21,926 bases of DNA, taken from positions 1-21,926 of the forward strand of contig CAAERJ010000019.1 of NCBI GenBank assembly GCA_900758375.1. The letters are read 5' to 3'. A model generated the notes under the pieces. It was not told the DNA's origin. It saw only the letters and a list, made by a program, of their open reading frames with translations, and did no database searches. A program made the position numbers and the translations under genes. Below, piece after piece: positions 11,548 through 16,840 of this stretch (the first letter of the stretch is position 1; the number at the start of each line of letters is the position of its first letter). The DNA is from an uncultured Collinsella sp. (GTDB lineage Bacteria; Actinomycetota; Coriobacteriia; Coriobacteriales; Coriobacteriaceae).

Positions 11548-11576
11548 AGTATACCCGTGCAACGGGCGCCTGTCCT
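11548..11576 (-). promoter_or_regulatory. Candidate sigma-A promoter for purA
   Basis: On the minus strand AGGACA (plus 11571-11576) is followed after 17 bases by TATACT (plus 11548-11553), close to the TTGACA-17-TATAAT consensus. The -35 box overlaps the dnaB stop codon. The purA start is 64 bases further on. A small CCCGT/ACGGG palindrome lies in the spacer (11554-11566). Confidence 0.5.
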
Positions 11577-12966
11577 ACTCCTCGGTATGCGCCCCATCAA
11601 GCTCATAGAACTTGGTGGATGCCGGCAGGAACATCAGGTCGACGTCGCCAATCGGGCCCGAACGGTTCTTGGCCACGACGATACGCGTAACGCCCTCGTC
11701 GGGTCGGTCGTCGCGCGAGGCCTCGGCCTCGTCGGCGGATCGGTCCAAGAACATGACGATATCGGCATCCTGCTCGATGGAGCCCGATTCACGCAGGTCG
11801 GACAGCTGCGGGCGCTTGCCGGTACGGGACTCGACCTGACGCGACAGCTGCGACAGCGCGATCAGCGGAATCTTGAGCTCCTTGGCCATAATCTTCAGAC
11901 CACGCGACATCTCGGAGACCTCGACGGTGCGGCTCTCGGAACGACGTCCCGGCGGGGGACTCACCAGCTGCAAATAGTCCAGGATGATGATGGCCTTCTC
12001 CTTGTTATGGAGCATGCGGCGGCTCTTGGCGCGAATCTCGGTCACCGTGGTGCCGGGCGTATCGTCAATCAGAATATCGAGCTTGGACAGCGTCTGCGTG
12101 GCCTCATTGATGTTGGCCCACTGCTCGGGACTAATGCGGCCCGTACGGAAGTCGCTGATCGAGATCATGGCATAGGCGCAAATCAGACGCTGGGCAATTT
12201 CCTTGCCCGACATCTCCAGCGAGAAGAAGCCGACGGTATAGCCCGCGGCGGCGGCGTTGAGCGCCAAGTTCAGGGCGAACGACGTCTTACCAACGGCGGG
12301 GCGGGCGCCGATAATGATGAGCTGGCCCTCGCGGAAACCCATGAGCATACGGTCGAGCGACGGAAAGCCCGTGGGCACGCCTGCAGCCTGACCGCCGGCC
12401 TTGCACACTTCCTCGGCCTCGTTATAGGCCTCGACCATAAACTCGGTCAGCGTCTTGTAGCTCGACTTAACCTCACGCGCCGTGACCTTGAGCAGCTTGC
12501 TCTCGGCCAGCTCCACGACCTCTTTGGTGTCGGTGGGGGCGTTGTAGGCCAGCGCGTTGATCTCGTTGGTGGCGCCAATCAGCTCACGCAGCATCGAGTC
12601 GCGGCGAACGATGGCGGCATGGTGCTGCCAGTTGACGAGCGACAGAGTCTGTCCCATCAGCTCCAAAATGTACGCCTCGCCGCCCACGGCATCGAGCTTG
12701 TTGATGCTTCGCAGGTAATCGATCAGCGAGATAGAGTCAATGGGGATGCGACTGTTATACATATCGACCATCGCGGTATAGATGGTCTTATGAATGGGCC
12801 GGTAGAAGTCATCGGGCTGCAGCTCGACTTGGGCCTCTTCGACCACCTCGGGCGATAGCAGCATAGCGGCCAGTACGTTGGCCTCTGCATCTTGGTTTTG
12901 GGGGAGACCCAACTTAGAGCCACGGTCCTCGACCGTCAGCCCCGTCTCCCTATCGTCATATGCCAT
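11575..12966 (-). CDS. dnaB: Replicative DNA helicase
   Basis: DnaB is the hexameric helicase that unwinds DNA ahead of the replication fork. The 463-residue protein has the N-terminal primase-interaction domain starting around PQNQDAEANVLAAMLLS, a linker, and a RecA-type ATPase domain. Walker A GARPAVGKTS contains Lys227. FSLEMSGKEIAQRL, Walker B IIILDYLQLV, the ALSQLSRQVE helicase stretch and a late RSGPIGDVDLMFLP segment follow. No intein is present. An ATG at 12978 is in frame, but the one at 12966 has GAGGA five bases upstream and is preferred. The gene follows rplI after a terminator, as in many Gram-positive rpsF-ssb-rpsR-rplI-dnaB regions. No strong promoter was recognised in the 224-base gap before it. 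Confidence 0.96.
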   Translation of the reverse strand: MAYDDRETGLTVEDRGSKLGLPQNQDAEANVLAAMLLSPEVVEEAQVELQPDDFYRPIHKTIYTAMVDMYNSRIPIDSISLIDYLRSINKLDAVGGEAYILELMGQTLSLVNWQHHAAIVRRDSMLRELIGATNEINALAYNAPTDTKEVVELAESKLLKVTAREVKSSYKTLTEFMVEAYNEAEEVCKAGGQAAGVPTGFPSLDRMLMGFREGQLIIIGARPAVGKTSFALNLALNAAAAGYTVGFFSLEMSGKEIAQRLICAYAMISISDFRTGRISPEQWANINEATQTLSKLDILIDDTPGTTVTEIRAKSRRMLHNKEKAIIILDYLQLVSPPPGRRSESRTVEVSEMSRGLKIMAKELKIPLIALSQLSRQVESRTGKRPQLSDLRESGSIEQDADIVMFLDRSADEAEASRDDRPDEGVTRIVVAKNRSGPIGDVDLMFLPASTKFYELDGAHTEE

Positions 12967-13118
12967 GAGCGTCCTCATTCATATCGCTTGCGAGCATCCA
13001 TAGTATCAGCCGCAGCTATAAATCGAGCCGCGGCTTGGCAATCATCACCGAACCAAACGGATGAACGGTCCCATACACGGGACCGCATCTCAATGACTGC
13101 CACGACACTCACCCAGCG

Positions 13119-13158
13119 CAAAAAATAAAAGGGCGCCCTGGTCTCCCAGAGCGCCCTT
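13119..13158 (-). terminator. Rho-independent terminator of the rpsF operon
   Basis: Thirteen-base arms at 13129-13141 and 13146-13158 pair with one wobble around a TCTC loop. On the minus strand the stem is followed by a long T-rich run (plus 13119-13130). It lies 33 bases past the rplI stop and separates the ribosomal genes from dnaB. Confidence 0.9.
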
Positions 13159-13190
13159 CTTAGAACAAGATTGTTGCGTTGCAGCAAATG

Positions 13191-13730
13191 CTACTCGGCA
13201 GCAGCCTCGGTCTCGACCTCGGCGGTCTCGGCCTCGGCGACCTCAGCGGTCTCCTCAACCTCAGCCTCGGCAGCGAGCTCCTCGGCGGTAACGCCAACGA
13301 GAACGACAACCTCGGCCTTGATCTCGCGGTACAGCGAGATAGCAACGGTGTGGGCACCGGCAACCTTGATGGGCTTGCCGAGCTCGACGCGCTTGCGGTC
13401 GATGTCCATACCGAGCTGATCCTTGATGGCGTCAGCGATCATAGCGGCGGTAACGGAGCCAAAGAGGATGCCCTCGTCGCCAACCTTGACGTCAACGGTG
13501 ACCTGCTTGCCCTCGAAGGCAGCCTTGGTCTCGTTGGCGGTAGCCAGACGGACGGCCTCGCGCTTGGCGATGTTGTTGCGACGCTCGTCAAGCTGCTTGA
13601 GGTTGCCCTTGGTGGCGGCAACAGCGAGCTTCTTGGGGAACAGGAAGTTCTCAGCGTAACCCTGAGCGACCTCTACGACGTCACCCTCGCCGCCCTTGCC
13701 CTTGATCTCATCGAGAAGAATAACCTTCAT
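13191..13730 (-). CDS. rplI: 50S ribosomal protein bL9
   Basis: bL9 binds 23S rRNA and extends from the 50S subunit near the L1 stalk. The 179-residue product begins MKVILLDEIKGKGGEGDVVEV and continues GYAENFLFPKKLAVAAT, the conserved N-terminal RNA-binding domain. A long helix and a C-terminal domain (VDVKVGDEGILFGSVTAAMI) follow. It is about 30 residues longer than usual because of a C-terminal tail made almost wholly of Glu, Ala, Val and Thr (about 150-179), a low-complexity acidic extension. The ATG at 13730 has GGGAG upstream. It is the last gene of the rpsF operon. Confidence 0.96.
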   Translation of the reverse strand: MKVILLDEIKGKGGEGDVVEVAQGYAENFLFPKKLAVAATKGNLKQLDERRNNIAKREAVRLATANETKAAFEGKQVTVDVKVGDEGILFGSVTAAMIADAIKDQLGMDIDRKRVELGKPIKVAGAHTVAISLYREIKAEVVVLVGVTAEELAAEAEVEETAEVAEAETAEVETEAAAE

Positions 13731-13745
13731 GATGCGTCTCCCTTC

Positions 13746-14012
13746 TTAGCCGCGGTCGCGGTTGCCACGAGAGGAAACCACGGGGACGGTGTACGGCAGG
13801 AGAGCCATCTCGCGGGCGCGCTTGATGGCGTTGGCGATGTCATGCTGATGCTGCGTGCAAGCGCCAGTGACGCGACGGGGCTTGATCTTGCCACGGTCGG
13901 TCATGTACTTACGGAGAAGCTGAGTGTCCTTATAGTCGATGAACTCAGTGTTCTCCTTGCAGAACTGGCAGTACTTACGACGCGGCTGACGTGCAGAATA
14001 ATCATTAGCCAT
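13746..14012 (-). CDS. rpsR: 30S ribosomal protein bS18, zinc-binding type
   Basis: bS18 pairs with bS6 on the 30S platform. The 88-residue product contains the core FIDYKDTQLLRKYMTDRGKI followed by KPRRVTG and an IANAIKRAREMALLPY tail. Two cysteines in YCQFCKEN and a CTQHQ motif after RRVTGA supply a Cys-X2-Cys plus Cys-X2-His set, the zinc-ribbon or C+ form seen in some bacteria. C+ and C- ribosomal proteins are classically linked to zinc status; no second, zinc-free bS18 lies in this window. The ATG at 14012 is preferred over an upstream one because AAAGGT precedes it and family length fits. It lies between ssb and rplI. Confidence 0.96.
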   Translation of the reverse strand: MANDYSARQPRRKYCQFCKENTEFIDYKDTQLLRKYMTDRGKIKPRRVTGACTQHQHDIANAIKRAREMALLPYTVPVVSSRGNRDRG

Positions 14013-14084
14013 GTCAAAATACCTTTCGTTTGGCAACTTCGGCGAGCCGAAGCCGCCTCTCACTCAAAAATAGGTGAACAACCC

Positions 14085-14537
14085 TTAGAACGGGATGTCC
14101 TCATCGTAGACGTCGACCGCGGGCGGCGTAGCCACCGGTGCGGTAGGACGTGCTGCGGGCGCGGGAGCTGCGGGGGCGTAACCGCCCTGATCGTAGCCAC
14201 CCTGGCCACCACGGGAGCTCATAAACTCGATCTCATCGACGATGACCTCAAGCTTGCTCCTGCGCTGGCCGTCGCGCTCCCAAGAGCTGTAGCGCAGCTT
14301 GCCCTCGATCGCGACCTTGTTTCCCTTTGCCAGGAAACGGCTCACGGCCTCGGCGCGGGTGCCGAACATAGTGCAGTCGACAAAGTTGGGATAGTCCTCC
14401 CACTCGCCAGTCTGCGCGTTGCGGCGACGATCGTTCACGGCGACGCCAAAGGACAGAACCTGGGTTCCGCCGGCGGTGGCGCGCAGCTCGGGATCGCGGG
14501 TGAGATTACCGGTGATGTTCACTCGATTGATGCTCAT
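14085..14537 (-). CDS. ssb: Single-stranded DNA-binding protein
   Basis: SSB coats single-stranded DNA during replication and repair. The 150-residue protein has an N-terminal OB fold (about 1-112) beginning MSINRVNITGNLTRDPELR, with FGVAVNDRRRN, VDCTMFGTRAEAVSRFLAKG and YSSWERDGQRRSKLEVIVDE. A flexible Gly/Ala/Pro-rich linker follows. The acidic tip DVYDEDIPF ends in the conserved DDIPF-like tail that recruits other replication proteins. The ATG at 14537 has AGAGGA about eleven bases upstream. Its place between rpsF and rpsR is the standard arrangement and argues that this is the housekeeping copy. Confidence 0.97.
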   Translation of the reverse strand: MSINRVNITGNLTRDPELRATAGGTQVLSFGVAVNDRRRNAQTGEWEDYPNFVDCTMFGTRAEAVSRFLAKGNKVAIEGKLRYSSWERDGQRRSKLEVIVDEIEFMSSRGGQGGYDQGGYAPAAPAPAARPTAPVATPPAVDVYDEDIPF

Positions 14538-14585
14538 AACTCACTACTTCCTCTTGGGGCACAAGCCCAGTCCAAAACGACAGTC

Positions 14586-14879
14586 TTACTCCTGGTCGTC
14601 GCGACGGACGATCATGTGGCGGACCACAGCGTCGGTGATGCGCAGGACGCGATCAAGCTCGGCGATCTGGGTAGGATCTGCGTGGAAGTTGATGAGGGTG
14701 TAGTCACCATCGGTGAGGTCGTTGATCTCGTAGGCGAGCTTGCGCTTGCCCCACTCGTCAACGGAGTCGACCTTGCCAGCGCCCTCAGCGATCGTGGTAT
14801 CGATACGCTTCATAACAGCGAGACGAGTCTCGGGGTCGAGCGACGGGTCAACAAAGAACAGCAGTTCATAAGCCTTCAT
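14586..14879 (-). CDS. rpsF: 30S ribosomal protein bS6
   Basis: bS6 forms a heterodimer with bS18 on the 30S platform. The 97-residue product starts MKAYELLFFVDPSLD and contains VDEWGKRKLAYEINDLTDGDY, typical of the family, with normal length. The ATG at 14879 is preceded by an excellent AGGAGGTGA site; an upstream in-frame ATG at 14900 would place that site inside the gene and is rejected. It is the first gene of rpsF-ssb-rpsR-rplI. A promoter and a leader hairpin lie upstream. In several bacteria this leader binds the bS6:bS18 pair as feedback control, which is possible here but unproven. Confidence 0.97.
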   Translation of the reverse strand: MKAYELLFFVDPSLDPETRLAVMKRIDTTIAEGAGKVDSVDEWGKRKLAYEINDLTDGDYTLINFHADPTQIAELDRVLRITDAVVRHMIVRRDDQE

Positions 14880-14905
14880 ATTGTCACCTCCTCTGGGCAA
14901 ATGTG

Positions 14906-14934
14906 GCTTCAGGTCGTGAAGGTGCGCCTGAAGC
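14906..14934 (-). promoter_or_regulatory. Leader hairpin upstream of rpsF
   Basis: GCTTCAGG and CCTGAAGC (plus 14906-14913 and 14927-14934) form a perfect 8-bp stem with a 13-base loop in the rpsF 5' leader, ending shortly before the Shine-Dalgarno. Many bacteria have a bS6:bS18-binding RNA element in this position. I could not confirm its diagnostic conserved bases, so only the hairpin itself is certain. Confidence 0.4.
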
Positions 14935-14950
14935 AGGAAAAGACTTGGTC

Positions 14951-14979
14951 ATAATATCTTTCAACCTCCCAGGCTGCAA
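14951..14979 (-). promoter_or_regulatory. Candidate sigma-A promoter of the rpsF operon
   Basis: On the minus strand TTGCAG (plus 14974-14979) is followed after 17 bases by TATTAT (plus 14951-14956). Transcription would start about 65 bases before the rpsF ATG and include the leader hairpin. Confidence 0.6.
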
Positions 14980-15277
14980 GAATATGCAGCTACAACCTCA
15001 TGACCTCCACATATGCCCATGCTTACACGGCTCTTCATGCGTATTCCAACCAAATGCTGACCAAGAGCTTGACGAATTCGATAGCAAGATACGCTGCGGC
15101 GAGGACAACCTGAGTCAAACCGCAGGTCGCCGATTGCAGGGTTGTGGTCGCGAAATGCATACCACCGGTTCGATCGATTGCCTCAAAATTTTTAAATTCG
15201 CTGCCACGTCATTCATGAATACCTATTTTGAACAGATCATCGAGCGGGATCTGGCTGGTCAGGATGCTTTTTTAGTA
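14980..15277. other. Gene-poor gap between rpsF promoter and the tRNA-Ser region
   Basis: About 300 bases, more AT-rich than its surroundings, hold no recognisable gene or RNA. A plus-strand reading frame running 14903-15322 crosses it, but it overlaps the rpsF leader and promoter, has no family resemblance and looks spurious. A weak stem joins ACAACC (15105-15110) to GGTTGT (15140-15145). A 41-codon hydrophobic ORF on the minus strand (15035-15160) is listed separately. Confidence 0.4.
15035..15160 (-). CDS. Possible 41-residue hydrophobic small protein (doubtful)
   Basis: The ATG at 15160 opens a 41-codon frame ending in TGA. The first ~17 residues are polar and rich in Thr. Residues ~18-38 (VVLAAAYLAIEFVKLLVSIW) would make a membrane-associated helix with one acidic and one basic residue. 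GGTGGT lies directly against the ATG, too close for a normal Shine-Dalgarno. No family is recognised. A chance ORF is the default view; a small membrane peptide is the alternative. Confidence 0.15.
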   Translation of the reverse strand: MHFATTTLQSATCGLTQVVLAAAYLAIEFVKLLVSIWLEYA

Positions 15278-15301
15278 CGTATCCGGCACATGCCGGATAC
15301 G
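15278..15301. repeat. Perfect 11-bp inverted repeat upstream of the tRNA-Ser promoter
   Basis: CGTATCCGGCA and TGCCGGATACG flank two bases (15289-15290). T-runs or A-runs do not follow the stem correctly for termination on either strand. With so short a spacer it could be a dimeric regulator site or a cruciform. It ends about 40 bases before the -35 box of the tRNA promoter. Confidence 0.5.
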
Positions 15302-15341
15302 AGCGCGGCGATAGCGGTTTAAAAAATGCCAAGTTTTCTGT

Positions 15342-15369
15342 TTGCACTTTTCGATTCCTCGTGTATACT
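15342..15369 (+). promoter_or_regulatory. Sigma-A promoter for tRNA-Ser(GGA)
   Basis: TTGCAC (15342-15347), a 16-base spacer and TATACT (15364-15369), with a TG two bases upstream of the -10 box, lie 16 bases before the mature tRNA 5' end. Confidence 0.65.
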
Positions 15370-15385
15370 GACTTTCGCATTTAAC

Positions 15386-15476
15386 GGAGAGTTGTCCGAG
15401 TGGCCGAAGGAGCACGATTGGAAATCGTGTAGGCGTCAAAAGCGTCTCCAGGGTTCAAATCCCTGACTCTCCGCCA
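15386..15476 (+). tRNA. tRNA-Ser (anticodon GGA)
   Basis: A 91-base class II tRNA. The acceptor stem GGAGAGT pairs with ACTCTCC; the discriminator is G and CCA is encoded. The anticodon stem CACGA/TCGTG encloses the loop TTGGAAA with anticodon GGA, reading UCC and UCU. The long variable arm and the T-loop GGTTCAAAT are present. Confidence 0.97.
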
Positions 15477-15485
15477 GTTAATTCC

Positions 15486-15515
15486 AAAGCAGGCCTTAGA
15501 GCCTGCTTTGTTTTT
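15486..15515 (+). terminator. Terminator after tRNA-Ser(GGA)
   Basis: AAAGCAGGC (15486-15494) and GCCTGCTTT (15501-15509) form a perfect 9-bp stem with a six-base loop, followed by GTTTTT. It lies between the two tRNA-Ser genes, so the second may depend on read-through or on a promoter I cannot see. Confidence 0.88.
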
Positions 15516-15524
15516 ACCCCACGC

Positions 15525-15615
15525 GGAGGGGTGGCAGAGTGGTTGAATGCGGCGGTCTCGAAAACCGTTTGGCCTGTATAAGGTCACGAGGGTTCGAATC
15601 CCTCCTCCTCCGCCA
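15525..15615 (+). tRNA. tRNA-Ser (anticodon CGA)
   Basis: A 91-base class II tRNA. GGAGGGG pairs with CTCCTCC with one G-T pair; discriminator G and encoded CCA follow. The anticodon loop CTCGAAA gives anticodon CGA for UCG codons. The long variable arm and T-loop GGTTCGAATC are intact. Its 3' 25 bases are repeated in inverted orientation at 15681-15705. Confidence 0.97.
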
Positions 15616-15627
15616 TTTAGATTGAGG

Positions 15628-15654
15628 AAGCTCCCAGGAATGGGGGCTTTTTTT
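15628..15654 (+). terminator. Terminator after tRNA-Ser(CGA)
   Basis: AAGCTCCC (15628-15635) pairs with GGGGGCTT (15642-15649) including one wobble, followed directly by a run of T. It closes the tRNA-Ser unit. Confidence 0.85.
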
Positions 15655-15680
15655 GTTTTGAGTCCCTAACAAGCAAATAC

Positions 15681-15705
15681 GGCGGAGGGGGAGGGATTCG
15701 AACCC
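15681..15705 (-). pseudogene. Inverted 3' fragment of a tRNA-Ser gene
   Basis: These 25 bases match the reverse complement of the tRNA-Ser(CGA) 3' end (15590-15614) at 24 positions. They cover the T-loop GGTTCGAATC, the 3' T-stem and the 3' acceptor strand through CC. Upstream on the minus strand there is no D-arm, anticodon arm or 5' acceptor strand; a stem-loop block occupies that space. It is therefore a truncated tRNA copy, either decay of a real tRNA-Ser or a piece carried by a repeat or integrated element. Confidence 0.7.
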
Positions 15706-15726
15706 GCCAGGGCGCGGAGCGTAAAG

Positions 15727-15808
15727 AAAACGCGCCGCTGGCGCGTTTTTAGCGCAGCGCGGTCGGCGTAAGCCGACCGGATAAATTTTGAGCTCTGCTC
15801 AAAATTTA
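15727..15808. repeat. Three consecutive perfect hairpins
   Basis: Stem 1 is AAAACGCGCC/GGCGCGTTTT (15727-15736 and 15740-15749, three-base loop). Stem 2 is CGGTCGGC/GCCGACCG (15760-15767 and 15772-15779) with a GNRA-type loop GTAA. Stem 3 is TAAATTTTGAGC/GCTCAAAATTTA (15782-15793 and 15797-15808, loop TCT). All 30 pairs are perfect. On plus, T15750 extends a short T-run after stem 1. Such spacing of tight stems with no gene suggests a structured RNA or a palindromic mobile repeat rather than a simple terminator. Confidence 0.6.
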
Positions 15809-15925
15809 GACATTCCTCCTATTCAGCCACGCCCCCATCGCGTTCAGCATCAACCCAGATCCCCAAACATGTACATCACCCTCCAAAAACGATATTTTTC
15901 GACATCTTTGGAGGCTGATGTACAT
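15806..15925 (-). CDS. Possible 39-residue ORF spanning the inverted repeats (doubtful)
   Basis: The ATG at 15925 opens a 39-residue frame whose last part reads WGSGLMLNAMGAWLNRRNV, ending in TAA at 15806-15808. No Shine-Dalgarno precedes it and its first half is made of the inverted repeat 15869-15925. It may be chance or a remnant of the end of an old gene. No family recognised. Confidence 0.15.
   Translation of the reverse strand: MYISLQRCRKISFLEGDVHVWGSGLMLNAMGAWLNRRNV
15869..15925. repeat. 19-bp near-perfect inverted repeat with 19-base spacer
   Basis: Arms at 15869-15887 and 15907-15925 pair at 18 of 19 positions, starting with ATGTACATCA outside and ending CTCCAAA at the inner edge. 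Neither side has the T-run of a terminator. Part of the outer motif, AACATGTAC, recurs at 15992-16000. It lies about 120 bases before the TRIC gene start and could be an operator pair, an RNA stem or the end structure of a small repeat. Confidence 0.6.
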
Positions 15926-16044
15926 ACTTGAAACCTATGACCGCACCCAGTCCCGACCGTTTGCCGAGCAATAGGGTCGCGATCGTCGCCGAACATGTAC
16001 TATGTACGGGCATTGTCCAATCCCGTAACTCAAAGGACCCCATC

Positions 16045-16734
16045 TTGCCCGTCGTCGCCGCCATAACCGTTACCTCACATGCCTCGGATGCCATGGTCGC
16101 TATCCCATTTTGGCTCGAGATGTTCGCCGTTGTCGCTGCATCGATCTCGGGTGTGCTGGTTGCGCGCGAACACAAGCTCGACCTGGTGGGCGCGGTCGCA
16201 CTCGCCGTGGTTTGCGGCCTGGGCGGCGGTCTTTTACGCGACATGACGCTGCAGGTGGGCAACGTCTACATCCTCAACCAGCCGATGGCACTCCCGCTTT
16301 CCATTGCCACGGCAGCCATCATCTATATTTTCCCAGCAATCGTCGACAAACCCGAGAAACTCATTCCCCTGCTCGACATCATCTCGGTCGGCATCTACGC
16401 CGCCACTGGAGCAGACAAGGCGCTGGTCTACGGCTTTGCGCCGGCGGTGTGCATCATGATGGGCTTTTTTACCGCGGTAGGCGGCGGCATGCTGCGCGAT
16501 GGCTTTATGGGCGTGGTTCCGGGCATTTTCCAGCGCACCAACTTTTATGCCATCGCGGCCATCGCCGGATCGGCAAGCTATGTAAGCCTCGTCATGAGTG
16601 GCTTGGTCAGCAATGTCGCCGCGCTGGTCGTATGCGTTATCGTGACCATGGGTCTGCGCTGGCTCTCGCTGCGCTTTGACATCAAAAGCCCCACCGAAGA
16701 AGACATCGCGCACTTTTTACATCGCAAAAAGTAG
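16045..16734 (+). CDS. TRIC-family cation channel-like membrane protein
   Basis: The protein is a bacterial TRIC (UPF0126, YicG/YadS-like) membrane protein, a family of trimeric cation channels. Two homologous three-span repeats are visible. The first contains VCGLGGGLLRDMTL and the second TAVGGGMLRDGFM, the glycine-rich G-G-G-L-R-D signatures of the family. About seven hydrophobic spans cover residues ~15-215. The frame is open from 15928, but those 39 codons look non-membrane, lack a ribosome site and overlap repeat-rich DNA. I choose TTG at 16045, preceded by AAAGGA seven bases upstream, giving 229 residues, the usual size. The ion carried in vivo is unknown. It is the first plus-strand protein gene after the tRNA region and is separated by 106 bases from the next gene. 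Confidence 0.88.
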   Translation: MPVVAAITVTSHASDAMVAIPFWLEMFAVVAASISGVLVAREHKLDLVGAVALAVVCGLGGGLLRDMTLQVGNVYILNQPMALPLSIATAAIIYIFPAIVDKPEKLIPLLDIISVGIYAATGADKALVYGFAPAVCIMMGFFTAVGGGMLRDGFMGVVPGIFQRTNFYAIAAIAGSASYVSLVMSGLVSNVAALVVCVIVTMGLRWLSLRFDIKSPTEEDIAHFLHRKK

Positions 16735-16803
16735 ATAGCACGGCACGACCCTTCGAAATGAAACCGAGAGGTTCTTTTAGAGCGCTCACACGTTGGGTAC
16801 CCT

Positions 16804-16828
16804 GTTAGATATATGCCGAGTATCTAAC
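16804..16828 (+). promoter_or_regulatory. 8-bp inverted repeat before the bactofilin-like gene
   Basis: GTTAGATA (16804-16811) and TATCTAAC (16821-16828) are perfectly inverted around nine bases and end two bases before the AAGGA ribosome site. As DNA it fits a dimeric repressor operator; as RNA it would place a stem against the ribosome site. No convincing -35/-10 pair was seen around it. A GGGTACCC palindrome lies at 16795-16802. Confidence 0.4.
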
Positions 16829-16840
16829 GAAGGATTCACT

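Noticed and set aside
13179..14954. 591-codon plus-strand frame across rplI, rpsR, ssb and rpsF
   Set aside because: It runs antisense through four conserved genes and their spacers; a GC-bias artefact.
14903..15322. 139-codon plus-strand ORF in the rpsF-tRNA gap, Cys-containing
   Set aside because: It overlaps the rpsF promoter and leader hairpin, has no ribosome site or family resemblance, and its base use differs from genes nearby.
15681..15925. CRISPR-like array or complete integrated element
   Set aside because: The hairpins are all different in sequence, so they are not direct repeats with spacers, and no integrase or transposase gene is present.
15928..16044. Upstream extension of the TRIC gene to ATG 15928
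   Set aside because: The extra 39 codons lack a ribosome site and are not membrane-like; the TTG at 16045 with AAAGGA gives the family length.
15876..16262. 128-codon minus-strand ORF over the TRIC 5' region
   Set aside because: It is antisense to the TRIC gene and runs into the inverted repeat; no recognisable product.
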